12,943 nt of DNA from an uncultured Dysgonomonas sp. (GCA_937875275.1 CALNCC010000088.1:1-12943); one strand, 5' to 3'; positions 1 through 8,308 are shown, numbered from the stretch's first letter. The notes: generated by a model from the letters alone, not told the origin. Translations and numbers: made by a program.

Positions 1-1263
1 AAAGGGGAAGAAGCTCCACCTCGCCTGTTCGATCTCACTTCGTTGCAAGTAGAGTGTAACAAAAAATTTGCGATGTCGGCAGAGGAAACGCTCAAAACAA
101 TACAATCGTTGTATGAGAAAAAGTTGACTACCTATCCGCGTGTCGACACTACCTTCTTGAGCGATGATATGTATCCGAAAATTCCCTCTATCATGCGAGG
201 GCTTGCCGGATACGAAGAATTGGTAAAGCCAGTGCTAGCATCGAAAATAAAGAAGTCGAAAAAGGTTTTTGATAATGCCAAAGTTACAGATCATCATGCT
301 ATTATCCCCACGGGCGTAAGGGCAAACAATATATCAGAGCTTGAACGTAAGGTGTATAATCTGATAACCGAACGATTTATAGCTGCATTCTATCCCAATT
401 GTAAAATATCGACTACGACGGTTCTGGGAGAGGCGAATGCCGTAAAATTCAAAACTACGGGTAAACAGATTCTCGATGAAGGATGGCGAGTGGTAATATA
501 CCGCAACAAAATGCAGGTAGCGCAGGAAGAAGATGAGGCAGACAAAGAGGATGATTTCATCTTGCCCGACTTTGTGAAAGGAGAGACCGGGTCTCATGAG
601 CCTTCCCTGACCGAGAAATGGACGCAACCACCTAAATACTATACCGAAGCAACCTTGCTGAGGGCGATGGAAACAGCCGGTAACCTTGTCGAAAACGAGG
701 AGTTGCGCGATGCCCTGAAAGAGAATGGCATAGGTCGTCCTTCTACGCGGGCGGCGGTAATAGAGACCCTCTTCAAGCGGAACTATATACGCAAAGAACG
801 AAAAAATCTGTATGCGACGCCGACCGGTGTAGAGTTGATAAACACAATACAAGACGAGTTGTTGAAATCTGCCGAACTGACCGGGCTGTGGGAGAAAAAA
901 CTTCGTCAGATTGAGAAAAGTGAGTACGAGCCTCGCCAATTTATAGATGAACTGAAAGAGATGCTCATTCAGATTGTAGATAATGTGAAGAAAGAAAAAT
1001 ATAAGCCAATCAGCATCGAAATACCTTCGGAAGCAAAGACCGATAAAGAGGAGAAAAAGGCAGCTCCCAAAAAGAAAAAAACAACCGAAAAGAAAGTCAA
1101 ACTACTTTGCCCTCTGTGCAAGGGTAAGATACTGAAAGGCAAAGCCGCATACGGATGCAGCAATTGGAAAACGGGATGTGAATTTCGTCTGCCATTCGAT
1201 GCCTCGAATGAAAATCTAAGCGATAAGGAATTATCAGAAATTATCGCTGCATATAAGAAGTAA
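1..1263 (+). CDS. topB: Type IA DNA topoisomerase (topoisomerase III-like), C-terminal part
   Basis: The open frame enters from the left edge, so this is a 5'-truncated gene with 420 codons visible; a TTG at 43 is internal and not the start. Type IA topoisomerases cut and rejoin one DNA strand to relax negative supercoils or separate linked DNA. The visible part opens with the family motif PPRLFDLTSLQ (codons from 16), then SAEETL and the active-site segment LTTYPRVDT, with the probable catalytic Tyr at 133-135. The conserved ENGIGRPSTRA motif lies at about 721-756. A Lys/Glu-rich linker (about 1020-1100) leads to one C4 zinc ribbon with Cys codons at 1108, 1117, 1156 and 1177. The YPR form of the active site and the single zinc ribbon favour the topoisomerase III branch over TopA; the missing N-terminal Toprim domain would settle this. 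Family assignment is firm, the topB name less so. Confidence 0.92.
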   Translation, partial: KGEEAPPRLFDLTSLQVECNKKFAMSAEETLKTIQSLYEKKLTTYPRVDTTFLSDDMYPKIPSIMRGLAGYEELVKPVLASKIKKSKKVFDNAKVTDHHAIIPTGVRANNISELERKVYNLITERFIAAFYPNCKISTTTVLGEANAVKFKTTGKQILDEGWRVVIYRNKMQVAQEEDEADKEDDFILPDFVKGETGSHEPSLTEKWTQPPKYYTEATLLRAMETAGNLVENEELRDALKENGIGRPSTRAAVIETLFKRNYIRKERKNLYATPTGVELINTIQDELLKSAELTGLWEKKLRQIEKSEYEPRQFIDELKEMLIQIVDNVKKEKYKPISIEIPSEAKTDKEEKKAAPKKKKTTEKKVKLLCPLCKGKILKGKAAYGCSNWKTGCEFRLPFDASNENLSDKELSEIIAAYKK

Positions 1264-1324
1264 TTCGAATAGGCAGCTCATCTCTTTTTTCTCTTCTATT
1301 CATCATTTCTCGGCATAATATCAC

Positions 1325-1332
1325 TATATTTG
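1325..1332 (+). promoter_or_regulatory. Candidate Bacteroidetes -7 promoter box upstream of lemA
   Basis: TATATTTG matches the Bacteroidetes -7 consensus TAnnTTTG and lies 39 bases before the lemA ATG, inside the only sizeable gap (1264-1371) on this strand. I see no clear TTG-type -33 element at the expected distance upstream, so the match is partial. The rest of the gap holds a T/C-rich stretch after the topB stop and an A/T-rich leader before lemA with no Shine-Dalgarno sequence, which is usual for this phylum. If real, this box would drive the eight-gene run that ends at the terminator near 9645. Confidence 0.45.
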
Positions 1333-1371
1333 TTCTAAGAAATTTTTTATAAATCATTTAAATAAAACATC

Positions 1372-1929
1372 ATGGGATTATACATTGGAATAGGAATACT
1401 CGTTTTGCTTGTCATATTTTTTATATCGCTTTATAATAAGCTGGTAAGACTACGCAACAACAGAGAAAATGCGTTTGCTGACATTGATGTACAATTAAAA
1501 CAGCGCCACGATCTTATACCTCAGTTGGTAGAGGTGGTAAAAGGCTACGCATCTCACGAAAAAGAAACATTGCAGAATGTAATCAATGCTCGTAATCAAG
1601 CGTTGAACGCAACCTCGATAGATGAAAAAATCAATGCCGAGAACAAACTTAGCGGAGCATTGAACGGAATGCGCCTTGTATTTGAAGCATATCCGGACTT
1701 AAAAGCAAATCAGAATTTCTTGCAACTGCAAGAAGAAATTTCGGATGTGGAAAACAAACTATCGTCTGTTCGTCGCTATTTCAATAGTGCTACACGCGAG
1801 TATAACAATGCCGTGCAGGTATTCCCATCGAATATAATTGCAGGGATGTCGGGTTTCCACAAAGAACAAATGTTTAACGTAGATGCAGATCGTGCTGCGA
1901 TGGAGAAAGCACCGACAATTAAATTCTAA
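1372..1929 (+). CDS. lemA: LemA family membrane protein
   Basis: A 185-residue protein of the usual LemA length. Residues 2-22 form one hydrophobic membrane anchor, followed by a basic stretch (KLVRLRNNRENAF) and then the LemA signature around residues 40-60, with QLKQRHDLIPQLVEVVKGYA. The remainder is helical and rich in charged residues, as expected for the antiparallel helical bundle outside the membrane; the N-terminus is short, so the bulk should lie on the extracytoplasmic side. The molecular role of LemA is not established. The next gene, 17 bases downstream, encodes an M48 membrane peptidase; LemA next to an M48 or TPM-domain protein is a recurrent arrangement, suggesting a shared role in envelope protein quality control (inference). 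It is the first gene of the compact run after the putative promoter. Confidence 0.95.
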   Translation: MGLYIGIGILVLLVIFFISLYNKLVRLRNNRENAFADIDVQLKQRHDLIPQLVEVVKGYASHEKETLQNVINARNQALNATSIDEKINAENKLSGALNGMRLVFEAYPDLKANQNFLQLQEEISDVENKLSSVRRYFNSATREYNNAVQVFPSNIIAGMSGFHKEQMFNVDADRAAMEKAPTIKF

Positions 1930-1946
1930 AAAAACAGATTTTATAA

Positions 1947-2897
1947 ATGAAATATATAGGATTACAGGCTCAAAAGTCCAGTAACAATCTTAAATCAACG
2001 GTGTTACTGGTTCTTTTCCCTATACTGCTATTGGGATTGATTTACCTCTTTTTCTTTATCCTGTTCAACGGGTATGCCGGAGATGAATATTTGGAAAGCA
2101 CAAACAGTATATTTTTAGAATCGGCTCCGATGGTTATATTGGTTGTCGCAGCGTGGTTTGCTATTGCCTATTTTTCCAATACATACATTATCAAACAAGC
2201 CACACACTCACAAACTCTTTCTCGCAAAGACAACAAGAGGGTGTATAACTTGGTGGAAAATCTATGTATGGCTAACGGTATGAAAATGCCAAAAGTCAAT
2301 ATCATATATGATGACTCGTTGAATGCTTTTGCCAGTGGGATAAACGAAAAGACGTATACAGTAACCCTCACGAAAGGAATTATAGACAAGTTGGACGACG
2401 ACGAATTGGAGGGTGTTATTGCTCACGAATTGTCTCATATCAGAAACCGCGATGTTCGTTTGCTGATAGTCTCCATTGTCTTTGTCGGCATTTTTGCATT
2501 CATTGCACAAATAGCTTTGCGTTCACTTCAGTTCTCAAGTATAGGACGTAGCAGTAAAGACAAAGGTGGCGGAATTGCGGTTCTTGTTTTAGTTCTTGTA
2601 TTGGCAGGTATAGGATATTTGTTCTCCATGTTGTTTAAGTTTGCTATATCGCGCAAAAGAGAATATCTTGCCGATGCCGGTGCAGCCGAAATGACAAGAA
2701 AACCGCTTTCTTTGGCGAATGCTTTGCGCAAAGTGTCGCAAGACAGTCAGATAGAAGCCATAACAAGAGAAGATGTGGCACAGTTATTTATCGAGCATCC
2801 GGGAGACGAAAGCAAGAAAAGAAGTTCGGGACTGTCGAGCATTTTCGCTACGCATCCTCCCATTGAAAAGAGAATAGCGATATTGGAACAATTTTAA
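1947..2897 (+). CDS. M48 family membrane zinc metallopeptidase (HtpX-like)
   Basis: A 316-residue integral membrane protein. Two hydrophobic segments lie near the N-terminus (about 18-40 and 60-78), and two more follow the active site (about 171-192 and 209-234). The zinc-binding motif is HELSH at 160-164, in GVIAHELSHIRNRD, with the third ligand probably Glu239 in the EYLAD motif. The family's C-terminal signature HPPIEKRI is at 303-310. This layout matches HtpX-type M48B peptidases, which degrade misfolded membrane proteins. All catalytic residues are present, so it should be active. The placement 17 bases after lemA and 13 bases before a Nudix gene indicates co-transcription. I give no gene symbol because several M48 subgroups share this layout and true HtpX orthology cannot be shown here. 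Confidence 0.95.
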   Translation: MKYIGLQAQKSSNNLKSTVLLVLFPILLLGLIYLFFFILFNGYAGDEYLESTNSIFLESAPMVILVVAAWFAIAYFSNTYIIKQATHSQTLSRKDNKRVYNLVENLCMANGMKMPKVNIIYDDSLNAFASGINEKTYTVTLTKGIIDKLDDDELEGVIAHELSHIRNRDVRLLIVSIVFVGIFAFIAQIALRSLQFSSIGRSSKDKGGGIAVLVLVLVLAGIGYLFSMLFKFAISRKREYLADAGAAEMTRKPLSLANALRKVSQDSQIEAITREDVAQLFIEHPGDESKKRSSGLSSIFATHPPIEKRIAILEQF

Positions 2898-2910
2898 GAA
2901 TTGTGTGCTT

Positions 2911-3420
2911 ATGTCAGAAGAAATATTTCCCTTAGTCAACCAATCAGGAGAGGTTATAGGCAAAGCACCCCGATCGGTATGCCATAATGGAAGCAAGCTC
3001 CTTCATCCGGTTGTCCATCTGCACATTTTCAATTCGAAAGGTGAATTGTTTTTACAGAAGCGTTCGGCAATGAAGGATGTTCAGCCCAACAAATGGGATA
3101 CAGCTGTTGCCGGACATATAGACCTTGGCGAGACAGTCGAAACGGCTGTTCTTCGTGAAGCGCGAGAAGAATTGGGAATAGAGAATGTCGAGCCTGTATT
3201 TATCCGGAAATATATAATCGAAACGCCGACAGAGCGAGAGTTGAGCTATTGCTATTATGTAACTTACGAGGGTGCAATTACACTCGACTGCACGGAGGTT
3301 GCCGATGGCAGATATTGGAGGATAGAGGAAATAGAACAGAATATGAATAAAAATATCTTTACGATTAATTTTGAATCGGATTTCGAAACAATAATTAAAG
3401 ACATCGTACGTAAAGAATAA
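2911..3420 (+). CDS. Nudix hydrolase (YfcD/Idi-like)
   Basis: The protein is 169 residues from the ATG at 2911. A GTG at 2905 would add two residues (ML), but ATG followed by SEEIFPLVNQSGEVIG fits the usual family N-terminus better. A complete Nudix box spans residues 68-90, GHIDLGE followed by REAREELGI, with the metal-binding glutamates in REAREE. Nudix enzymes hydrolyse nucleoside diphosphates linked to another group, or related diphosphates. The opening strand with 'NQSGEVIG', then the LLHPVVHLHIFNSKGELFLQKR segment, resembles the YfcD group, which is related to isopentenyl diphosphate isomerase. Nothing in the sequence fixes the substrate. It lies 13 bases after the M48 gene and 21 before aroK, so it is probably in the same transcript. 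Confidence 0.9.
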   Translation: MSEEIFPLVNQSGEVIGKAPRSVCHNGSKLLHPVVHLHIFNSKGELFLQKRSAMKDVQPNKWDTAVAGHIDLGETVETAVLREAREELGIENVEPVFIRKYIIETPTERELSYCYYVTYEGAITLDCTEVADGRYWRIEEIEQNMNKNIFTINFESDFETIIKDIVRKE

Positions 3421-3441
3421 TATACACAATAGGTAGAGCAC

Positions 3442-3969
3442 ATGAATAAGGTTTTCTTGATAGGATATATGGGGGCAGGCAAAACGACCTTAGGTAAATT
3501 GTTTGCCGAAGAGTTGGGCGTTGAATTTATCGATTTAGATCACTTTATCGAAGCCCGCCATCAGAAAACAATAAATCAGTTGTTTGAAGAATTTGGCGAA
3601 GATGGTTTTCGCCGAATCGAAAGTACTATGCTGAAAGAAGTTGGCAGCTTTGAGAACGTCATTATATCGGTTGGTGGAGGAACACCATGTTTCTTCGACA
3701 ATATGGATTTTATGAATGAAGTAGGAGAGACCGTTTATCTGAAAGCATCTGCCGGAATACTGACCCAAAGACTGAATCCGTGCAAGGAAAAACGCCCGTT
3801 GATAAAAGACAAGACCGAAGCCGAACTTCTCGAATTTATAGATAGTTCATTACAAAAAAGGGAGCCTTTTTACAGCAAGGCATCCTATATATTCGAGACA
3901 GAAACTTTGCTGAACAAATCACAGGCTAAAGATTATGTTAACCGTTTAATAAAAGAACTGATAAAATGA
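3442..3969 (+). CDS. aroK: Shikimate kinase
   Basis: A 175-residue cytoplasmic enzyme that phosphorylates shikimate to shikimate 3-phosphate in chorismate synthesis. The length is typical. The Walker A loop is GYMGAGKTT at residues 8-16. The shikimate-binding residues are in the expected places: Asp33 in DLDHFIE, Arg57/Arg58 in FRRIE, the GGG turn at 78-80, and Arg118 in KRPL of the lid. Arg140 in QKREPFY is the expected late arginine. The stop codon overlaps the start of the next gene by four bases (ATGA at 3966-3969), which points to translational coupling with the secreted protease. All key residues are intact. Confidence 0.96.
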   Translation: MNKVFLIGYMGAGKTTLGKLFAEELGVEFIDLDHFIEARHQKTINQLFEEFGEDGFRRIESTMLKEVGSFENVIISVGGGTPCFFDNMDFMNEVGETVYLKASAGILTQRLNPCKEKRPLIKDKTEAELLEFIDSSLQKREPFYSKASYIFETETLLNKSQAKDYVNRLIKELIK

Positions 3970-5849
3970 AATCTTTTACTGTAAAACACATTCTCATCTT
4001 ACTCCTGACACTAATTTTTATACCGGCATTGTCGGGGCAAAGTTTCGATTATAGATTCAATAACGATAAATCGACAATAACGATAGAGGTTAAAGATAAA
4101 TCGACGAAAGGCTTGTTGAAAGGAGATGCCGACCGGAAACTTGGACGACCGCTAAAAATTGGACGAAAATATGATTTATTCATCGACAATGCGGAAGTTG
4201 GCGTGTGGAAAGCCTTGCCCGAAGGCAATGTGTGGACTTTCGACCTGAAAGCTACAGATTCGAGAGGTATCATTCTCAATTTCGACGATTTCTATATTCC
4301 TCAAGGAGCATACCTATATGTATATCAGTCAGATGATGACGCAAATCCATTGTTGTTTACGCATAGCAACAATCCCGAAGGCGGAGCATACTCGATAGAG
4401 AGTTACACATCCGACAAGATGCGATTGAAATATGTAGAGCCATCGGGCGATATAGCTGAGATTCCTCGACTCAAAGTTTCGAGTTTCGGATACAAAGCAG
4501 ATGATGTATATATCAGTGGGTTCAACCGCTCGGGACCATGTATGATAAACATTAACTGCCAAGAGGGGAAAGATTGGCAGGAGCAGAAAAAGGGTATTGT
4601 GAGAATGAGAACCAATCTCAATGGTATTTATTATGCTTGCACAGGTACTCTTATCAATAATGTGAATGAAGATCGTACCCCATATATACTTACTGCGGCT
4701 CATTGCTTTAATGATCAAGGAGTAATAGGAACGGCAAAGGATATCTCGGAGACGGAGTTCTTTTTCGATTACGAATTTTCGGGATGTGAGAATGAGACAG
4801 AGCGACCATCGTATAACTATATCAAAGGGGCTGATTCGCTGATGATAAGCTTGCTTGGTGGTGGATCGGATGCTGCATTCCTGAAAATAAATGAATCGCT
4901 GCCATTGTCGTGGAATGTATATTTTAATGGATGGAACACCGAAACGAAAGATTATGCAATCAATGCAGGAGCCGTGATTCATCATCCGTCGGGAGACGTT
5001 AAAAAAATAAGCTTCTTCGACAATGGACTTTATACTGATAGCTGGACAGGGTCAATACCCAAAGTGCATTGGGCAACGAGATATTCGGAAGGGAGCACCG
5101 AAGAAGGCTCTTCGGGTGCGCCGTTGTTTGACAACGAAGGTTTGGTAATAGGTTCACTGACGGGAGGGAACTCTAATTGTTCCAACGCGTATGGGAAAGA
5201 CTTATACAGTAAATTCGGATACAATTTCGATAAGGATGCGGATGCAGATAAGCAGTTGAAAAAATATCTCGATCCGGACGATAGCGGCGTGGAAAAATTA
5301 TCGGGATGGGATGGGTTTGATAAAAAAATATTGTTCGACCGATCGTCACTCGACCTCGATATGGATGAAACAGTACGTATACGTATTACATCGGGCAATG
5401 GCGATTATCAGATAAAGTTGTCGGATGAGAGTGTTGTTGCAGCCCGAATAAATGAATTGGACAAATCACAGATAATAGTTACAGCGGGCAATACTGCCGG
5501 CAATGCGACCATAAAAGTGTCGGATCGAAAGAATGAAGAAAACACTATTGCAGTGAAAGTTCACTCTACAACTATAAGTGCCCGTGCACCCGATATATTT
5601 GTTTCTTGGAACGAAACATCAGCAAATGTTTCGGATAAAAATATGCTGTATGTGAGAGCAAAACGGTATGACGATGTGATAAAGAAAATAAGAGTTGTGA
5701 ATCTGAAAGGGAATGTAGTATTCGAGAAAGACGGTGGATTTGAGAATAACCGTTACGATGTGGATACTTCTGCTTGGAGCAGCGGATTGTTGTATTTAGT
5801 TATTGTGGAATCGCAGAAAGCATCGAAAACATATAAGATCATCAAATAA
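3966..5849 (+). CDS. Secreted lysyl-endopeptidase-like serine protease with T9SS sorting domain
   Basis: A 627-residue exported protein. Residues 1-24 are a signal peptide (basic start, hydrophobic core, then ALSGQ). Residues 25 to about 185 look like a propeptide. The chymotrypsin-fold domain (about 186-445) has His246 in TAAHC, Asp302 in SDAAF and Ser383 in GSSGAP. The spacings (56 and 137 residues from His) equal those I recall for Achromobacter lysyl endopeptidase (His57, Asp113, Ser194). Six cysteines (192, 198, 225, 247, 274, 405) match that enzyme's three disulfides, and Asp412 may match its lysine-selecting Asp225. Residues about 455-533 look like a bacterial Ig-like domain. The tail (about 550-627, ending KTYKIIK) is a T9SS type A sorting domain, so the protein is probably moved across the outer membrane and anchored or released. 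It overlaps aroK by four bases; radA starts three bases after its stop. Protease fold and tail are firm; lysine specificity is inference. Confidence 0.9.
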   Translation: MKSFTVKHILILLLTLIFIPALSGQSFDYRFNNDKSTITIEVKDKSTKGLLKGDADRKLGRPLKIGRKYDLFIDNAEVGVWKALPEGNVWTFDLKATDSRGIILNFDDFYIPQGAYLYVYQSDDDANPLLFTHSNNPEGGAYSIESYTSDKMRLKYVEPSGDIAEIPRLKVSSFGYKADDVYISGFNRSGPCMININCQEGKDWQEQKKGIVRMRTNLNGIYYACTGTLINNVNEDRTPYILTAAHCFNDQGVIGTAKDISETEFFFDYEFSGCENETERPSYNYIKGADSLMISLLGGGSDAAFLKINESLPLSWNVYFNGWNTETKDYAINAGAVIHHPSGDVKKISFFDNGLYTDSWTGSIPKVHWATRYSEGSTEEGSSGAPLFDNEGLVIGSLTGGNSNCSNAYGKDLYSKFGYNFDKDADADKQLKKYLDPDDSGVEKLSGWDGFDKKILFDRSSLDLDMDETVRIRITSGNGDYQIKLSDESVVAARINELDKSQIIVTAGNTAGNATIKVSDRKNEENTIAVKVHSTTISARAPDIFVSWNETSANVSDKNMLYVRAKRYDDVIKKIRVVNLKGNVVFEKDGGFENNRYDVDTSAWSSGLLYLVIVESQKASKTYKIIK

Positions 5850-5852
5850 GTT

Positions 5853-7214
5853 ATGGCTAAGACAAAAACCGTATACGTTTGCAATAGCTGTGGGAACGAT
5901 TCACCCAAATGGCTGGGGAAATGCCCTGTTTGTGGTGAGTGGAATAGCTACGTCGAAGAACATATAAGTACCGGTCAGCAGAAGAGAGGGGCGGATATAT
6001 TCGAGACCGAACGCCCGAGACCCTTGCAACTGAAAGACGTGAGTACGGGCGAAGATCCACGTATCAACCTCAAAGACGATGAACTGAATCGTGTGCTCGG
6101 TGGAGGGCTTGTTCCCGGTTCGTTGGTACTGCTTGGCGGAGAACCCGGAATAGGTAAGTCGACCCTGATATTACAGACCGTACTGAAACTGAATGATATA
6201 AAAACCTTATATGTATCGGGTGAGGAAAGCGCAAGGCAATTGAAAATGCGTGCCGATAGGATAAATAGTAGCAACGAACATTGTTATATTCTGTGTGAAA
6301 CAAATCTTGAACAGATATTTGTTCAGGCAAAAAACGTTACCCCCGATTTCATCGTAATAGATTCTATACAAACCGTATATACCGACACCATAGAATCGTC
6401 GCCGGGAAGCGTATCGCAGGTCAGAGAATGCTCTGCCCGCATACTCAAATATGCCAAAGAATCGGGAGTGCCCGTTATTCTGATCGGGCATATCAACAAA
6501 GAAGGAAGCATTGCCGGGCCTAAAGTCTTGGAACACATTGTCGATGCGGTTCTTCAATTCGATGGCGATCAACATTATATGTACCGCATTTTACGCAGTA
6601 TTAAAAACCGATTTGGAAGTACGGCCGAACTGGGTATTTACGAGATGCGGCAAAATGGATTACGTGAAGTAAGCAATCCGTCAGAGTTGCTGCTCACACA
6701 GAATCACGAGGGACTGAGCGGAGTATCTATTTCTGCTGCCATCGAGGGTGTACGCCCGTTTCTTATCGAAACACAAGCACTGGTCAGTACTGCTGCATAC
6801 GGAACGCCGCAGCGCTCGGCTACGGGATTCGACATACGACGCATGAATATGTTACTTGCCGTTCTCGAAAAACGAGCAGGGTTTAAGCTTATACAAAAAG
6901 ATGTTTTTCTGAATATTGCAGGCGGACTGAAGGTTAACGATCCGGGAATGGATTTGTCGGTGATAGCGGCTGTCTTGTCATCCAATCTGGATATAGCTAT
7001 CGACCGCCATGTGTGTATGACGGGCGAAGTGGGTTTGTCGGGCGAGATACGTCCTGTGAACCGTATCGAACAACGTATTCTCGAAGCCGAAAAGTTAGGC
7101 TTTCAGGAGATACTTATTCCTTACAACAATCTGAAAGGTTTTACTACGAAGACCAATATCAAGATATTGCAAGTGCGTAAAGTGGAAGAAGCATTTAGGC
7201 ATCTGTTTAGTTAA
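5853..7214 (+). CDS. radA: DNA repair protein RadA (Sms), branch-migration ATPase
   Basis: A 453-residue protein, full length for RadA, which drives branch migration of recombination intermediates. In order: a C4 zinc finger with Cys10, 13, 24 and 27; a RecA-like ATPase core with Walker A GGEPGIGKST at 95-104 and a Walker B-type strand DFIVIDSIQ at about 165-173; the RadA-specific KNRFG motif at 251-255; and a C-terminal Lon-protease-like domain (about 285-450). That domain has no Lon Ser-Lys catalytic pair in the expected place (GGLKVNDPGMDLSV), as is normal for RadA, where it serves as a ring-forming scaffold. The start ATG lies three bases after the protease stop, so both are almost certainly read from one transcript. 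No defects are seen. Confidence 0.97.
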   Translation: MAKTKTVYVCNSCGNDSPKWLGKCPVCGEWNSYVEEHISTGQQKRGADIFETERPRPLQLKDVSTGEDPRINLKDDELNRVLGGGLVPGSLVLLGGEPGIGKSTLILQTVLKLNDIKTLYVSGEESARQLKMRADRINSSNEHCYILCETNLEQIFVQAKNVTPDFIVIDSIQTVYTDTIESSPGSVSQVRECSARILKYAKESGVPVILIGHINKEGSIAGPKVLEHIVDAVLQFDGDQHYMYRILRSIKNRFGSTAELGIYEMRQNGLREVSNPSELLLTQNHEGLSGVSISAAIEGVRPFLIETQALVSTAAYGTPQRSATGFDIRRMNMLLAVLEKRAGFKLIQKDVFLNIAGGLKVNDPGMDLSVIAAVLSSNLDIAIDRHVCMTGEVGLSGEIRPVNRIEQRILEAEKLGFQEILIPYNNLKGFTTKTNIKILQVRKVEEAFRHLFS

Positions 7215-7240
7215 TTATCTTTCGGATATCGAGTACCGCA

Positions 7241-8308
7241 ATGATGACGGAGAAGAAGGCTAGAATAGAATTTATAGACTCATTGAAAGGGTTCGCCATG
7301 TTTTGTGTCCTTTGGGGACATGTGATACAAGCTTTAGGCGATGGTGTCGATATCTTTCATAATGTTGTATATGAACTTATTTATTCATTTCATATGCCTT
7401 TGTTCTTTTTCTTGAGTGGTTTTTTCTTTGTTTCATCAATGAAATTAGGTTTCCGTGAATTTGTACAGAAAAAAATCACACAACTCCTTTTGCCATGCCT
7501 TATTTGGGCTGTTTTTTATTCATTTTCTCGAATTATATTATCTCTGTTTTTTCACGAATCCTTTATACTCGAAAAAGAAATAAAGTCAATTATATCCCCT
7601 TTGGAATGGCCTTTCTGGTTTCTAAAAGAGTTGTTTTTGAGTAGTATCATTGTTTTTGCATCATTAAAAGTATTGAAACGCAGGTGGGTGGCTATACTGA
7701 TAAGTATAATGTTTGTTATGATAGCTCCATTGTGTTCATTTCAGCGTTTCCTATTGCCTATATTTTGGATCGGTTTTATTATGAGAGATAATATTGATGT
7801 AATTCTATCTTATTCAAAAGTCATTTTGTTTATCTCCGGAGTCTTATTCATTTTCTGTTTATTCTTTTGGGACGGATATTACACTATATACATATCCCCT
7901 TTTCCTCAAATATTTGATATAAGGACTCATACATTTTATTTATCTAATTTAGGTGTTGCTCTATTTCGTTTTTTGATAGGAGTCTTGGGTAGTATATTTT
8001 TTGTCTTCCTTTTCAAGTATATTTATCGTAAAAACACTTTTTTCTTATCTTTAGAGAGGGTTGGAAGATATACTCTGGCTATTTATATACTTCAATATGC
8101 AGTTGTAGAAACGTGGATATCTTCATTGTTTAATATTTCAGTCGATATTTGGTTATATAATTTTGTCATCACCCCTATTGTATCAATTACCGTGATATGT
8201 ATATGCCTATTATTAATAAATATTATAAACAGAAATGATTTTATTAAATATACATTGTTAGGAAGTTCTTATCAAAAAGTGAAAATTTCGAATAGAGAAA
8301 TAAAATGA
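7241..8308 (+). CDS. Acyltransferase family 3 membrane protein (probable O-acyltransferase)
   Basis: A 355-residue polytopic membrane protein, rich in Phe, Ile and Leu, with roughly ten hydrophobic segments. The N-terminus has the acyltransferase-3 pattern RIEFIDSLKGFAMF then VLWGHV, with His27 as the likely catalytic residue. SFHMPLFFFLSGFFF, WPFWFLKELF and the late GRYTLAIYILQ segment are also characteristic. Members transfer acetyl or other acyl groups to surface sugars, lipids or peptidoglycan; the acceptor cannot be read from sequence. There are two adjacent start choices (ATG at 7241 or 7244). The gene is far richer in A/T than its neighbours: 16 G+C of 60 at both 7381-7440 and 7801-7860, against 29 of 60 at 6421-6480 in radA. 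It starts 26 bases after radA and overlaps folC by four bases (ATGA). It may have been acquired later, although membrane codons also raise A/T. Confidence 0.88.
   Translation: MMTEKKARIEFIDSLKGFAMFCVLWGHVIQALGDGVDIFHNVVYELIYSFHMPLFFFLSGFFFVSSMKLGFREFVQKKITQLLLPCLIWAVFYSFSRIILSLFFHESFILEKEIKSIISPLEWPFWFLKELFLSSIIVFASLKVLKRRWVAILISIMFVMIAPLCSFQRFLLPIFWIGFIMRDNIDVILSYSKVILFISGVLFIFCLFFWDGYYTIYISPFPQIFDIRTHTFYLSNLGVALFRFLIGVLGSIFFVFLFKYIYRKNTFFLSLERVGRYTLAIYILQYAVVETWISSLFNISVDIWLYNFVITPIVSITVICICLLLINIINRNDFIKYTLLGSSYQKVKISNREIK

Noticed and set aside
43..45. TTG as start of the topoisomerase
   Set aside because: The frame is open to the left edge, and the family motif PPRLFDLTSLQ spans this codon, so the gene starts outside the window.
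334..939. 201-codon minus-strand open frame
   Set aside because: It is antisense to the topoisomerase, whose motifs are continuous. The translation has no recognisable domain and is a shadow frame.
2905..2907. GTG start for the Nudix gene
   Set aside because: It adds only two residues. The ATG at 2911 gives the usual family N-terminus.
4329..4985. 218-codon minus-strand open frame
   Set aside because: It lies opposite the serine protease catalytic domain, has no recognisable motif, and starts inside the other gene without a promoter.
6705..7200. Active Lon-type protease domain in RadA
   Set aside because: The segment has the Lon-like fold signature but lacks the Ser-Lys pair; this is normal for RadA.
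7216..7223. TATCTTTC as a promoter box before the acyltransferase
   Set aside because: It misses the final G of TAnnTTTG, lies only 17 bases before the start codon, and no -33 element is seen.
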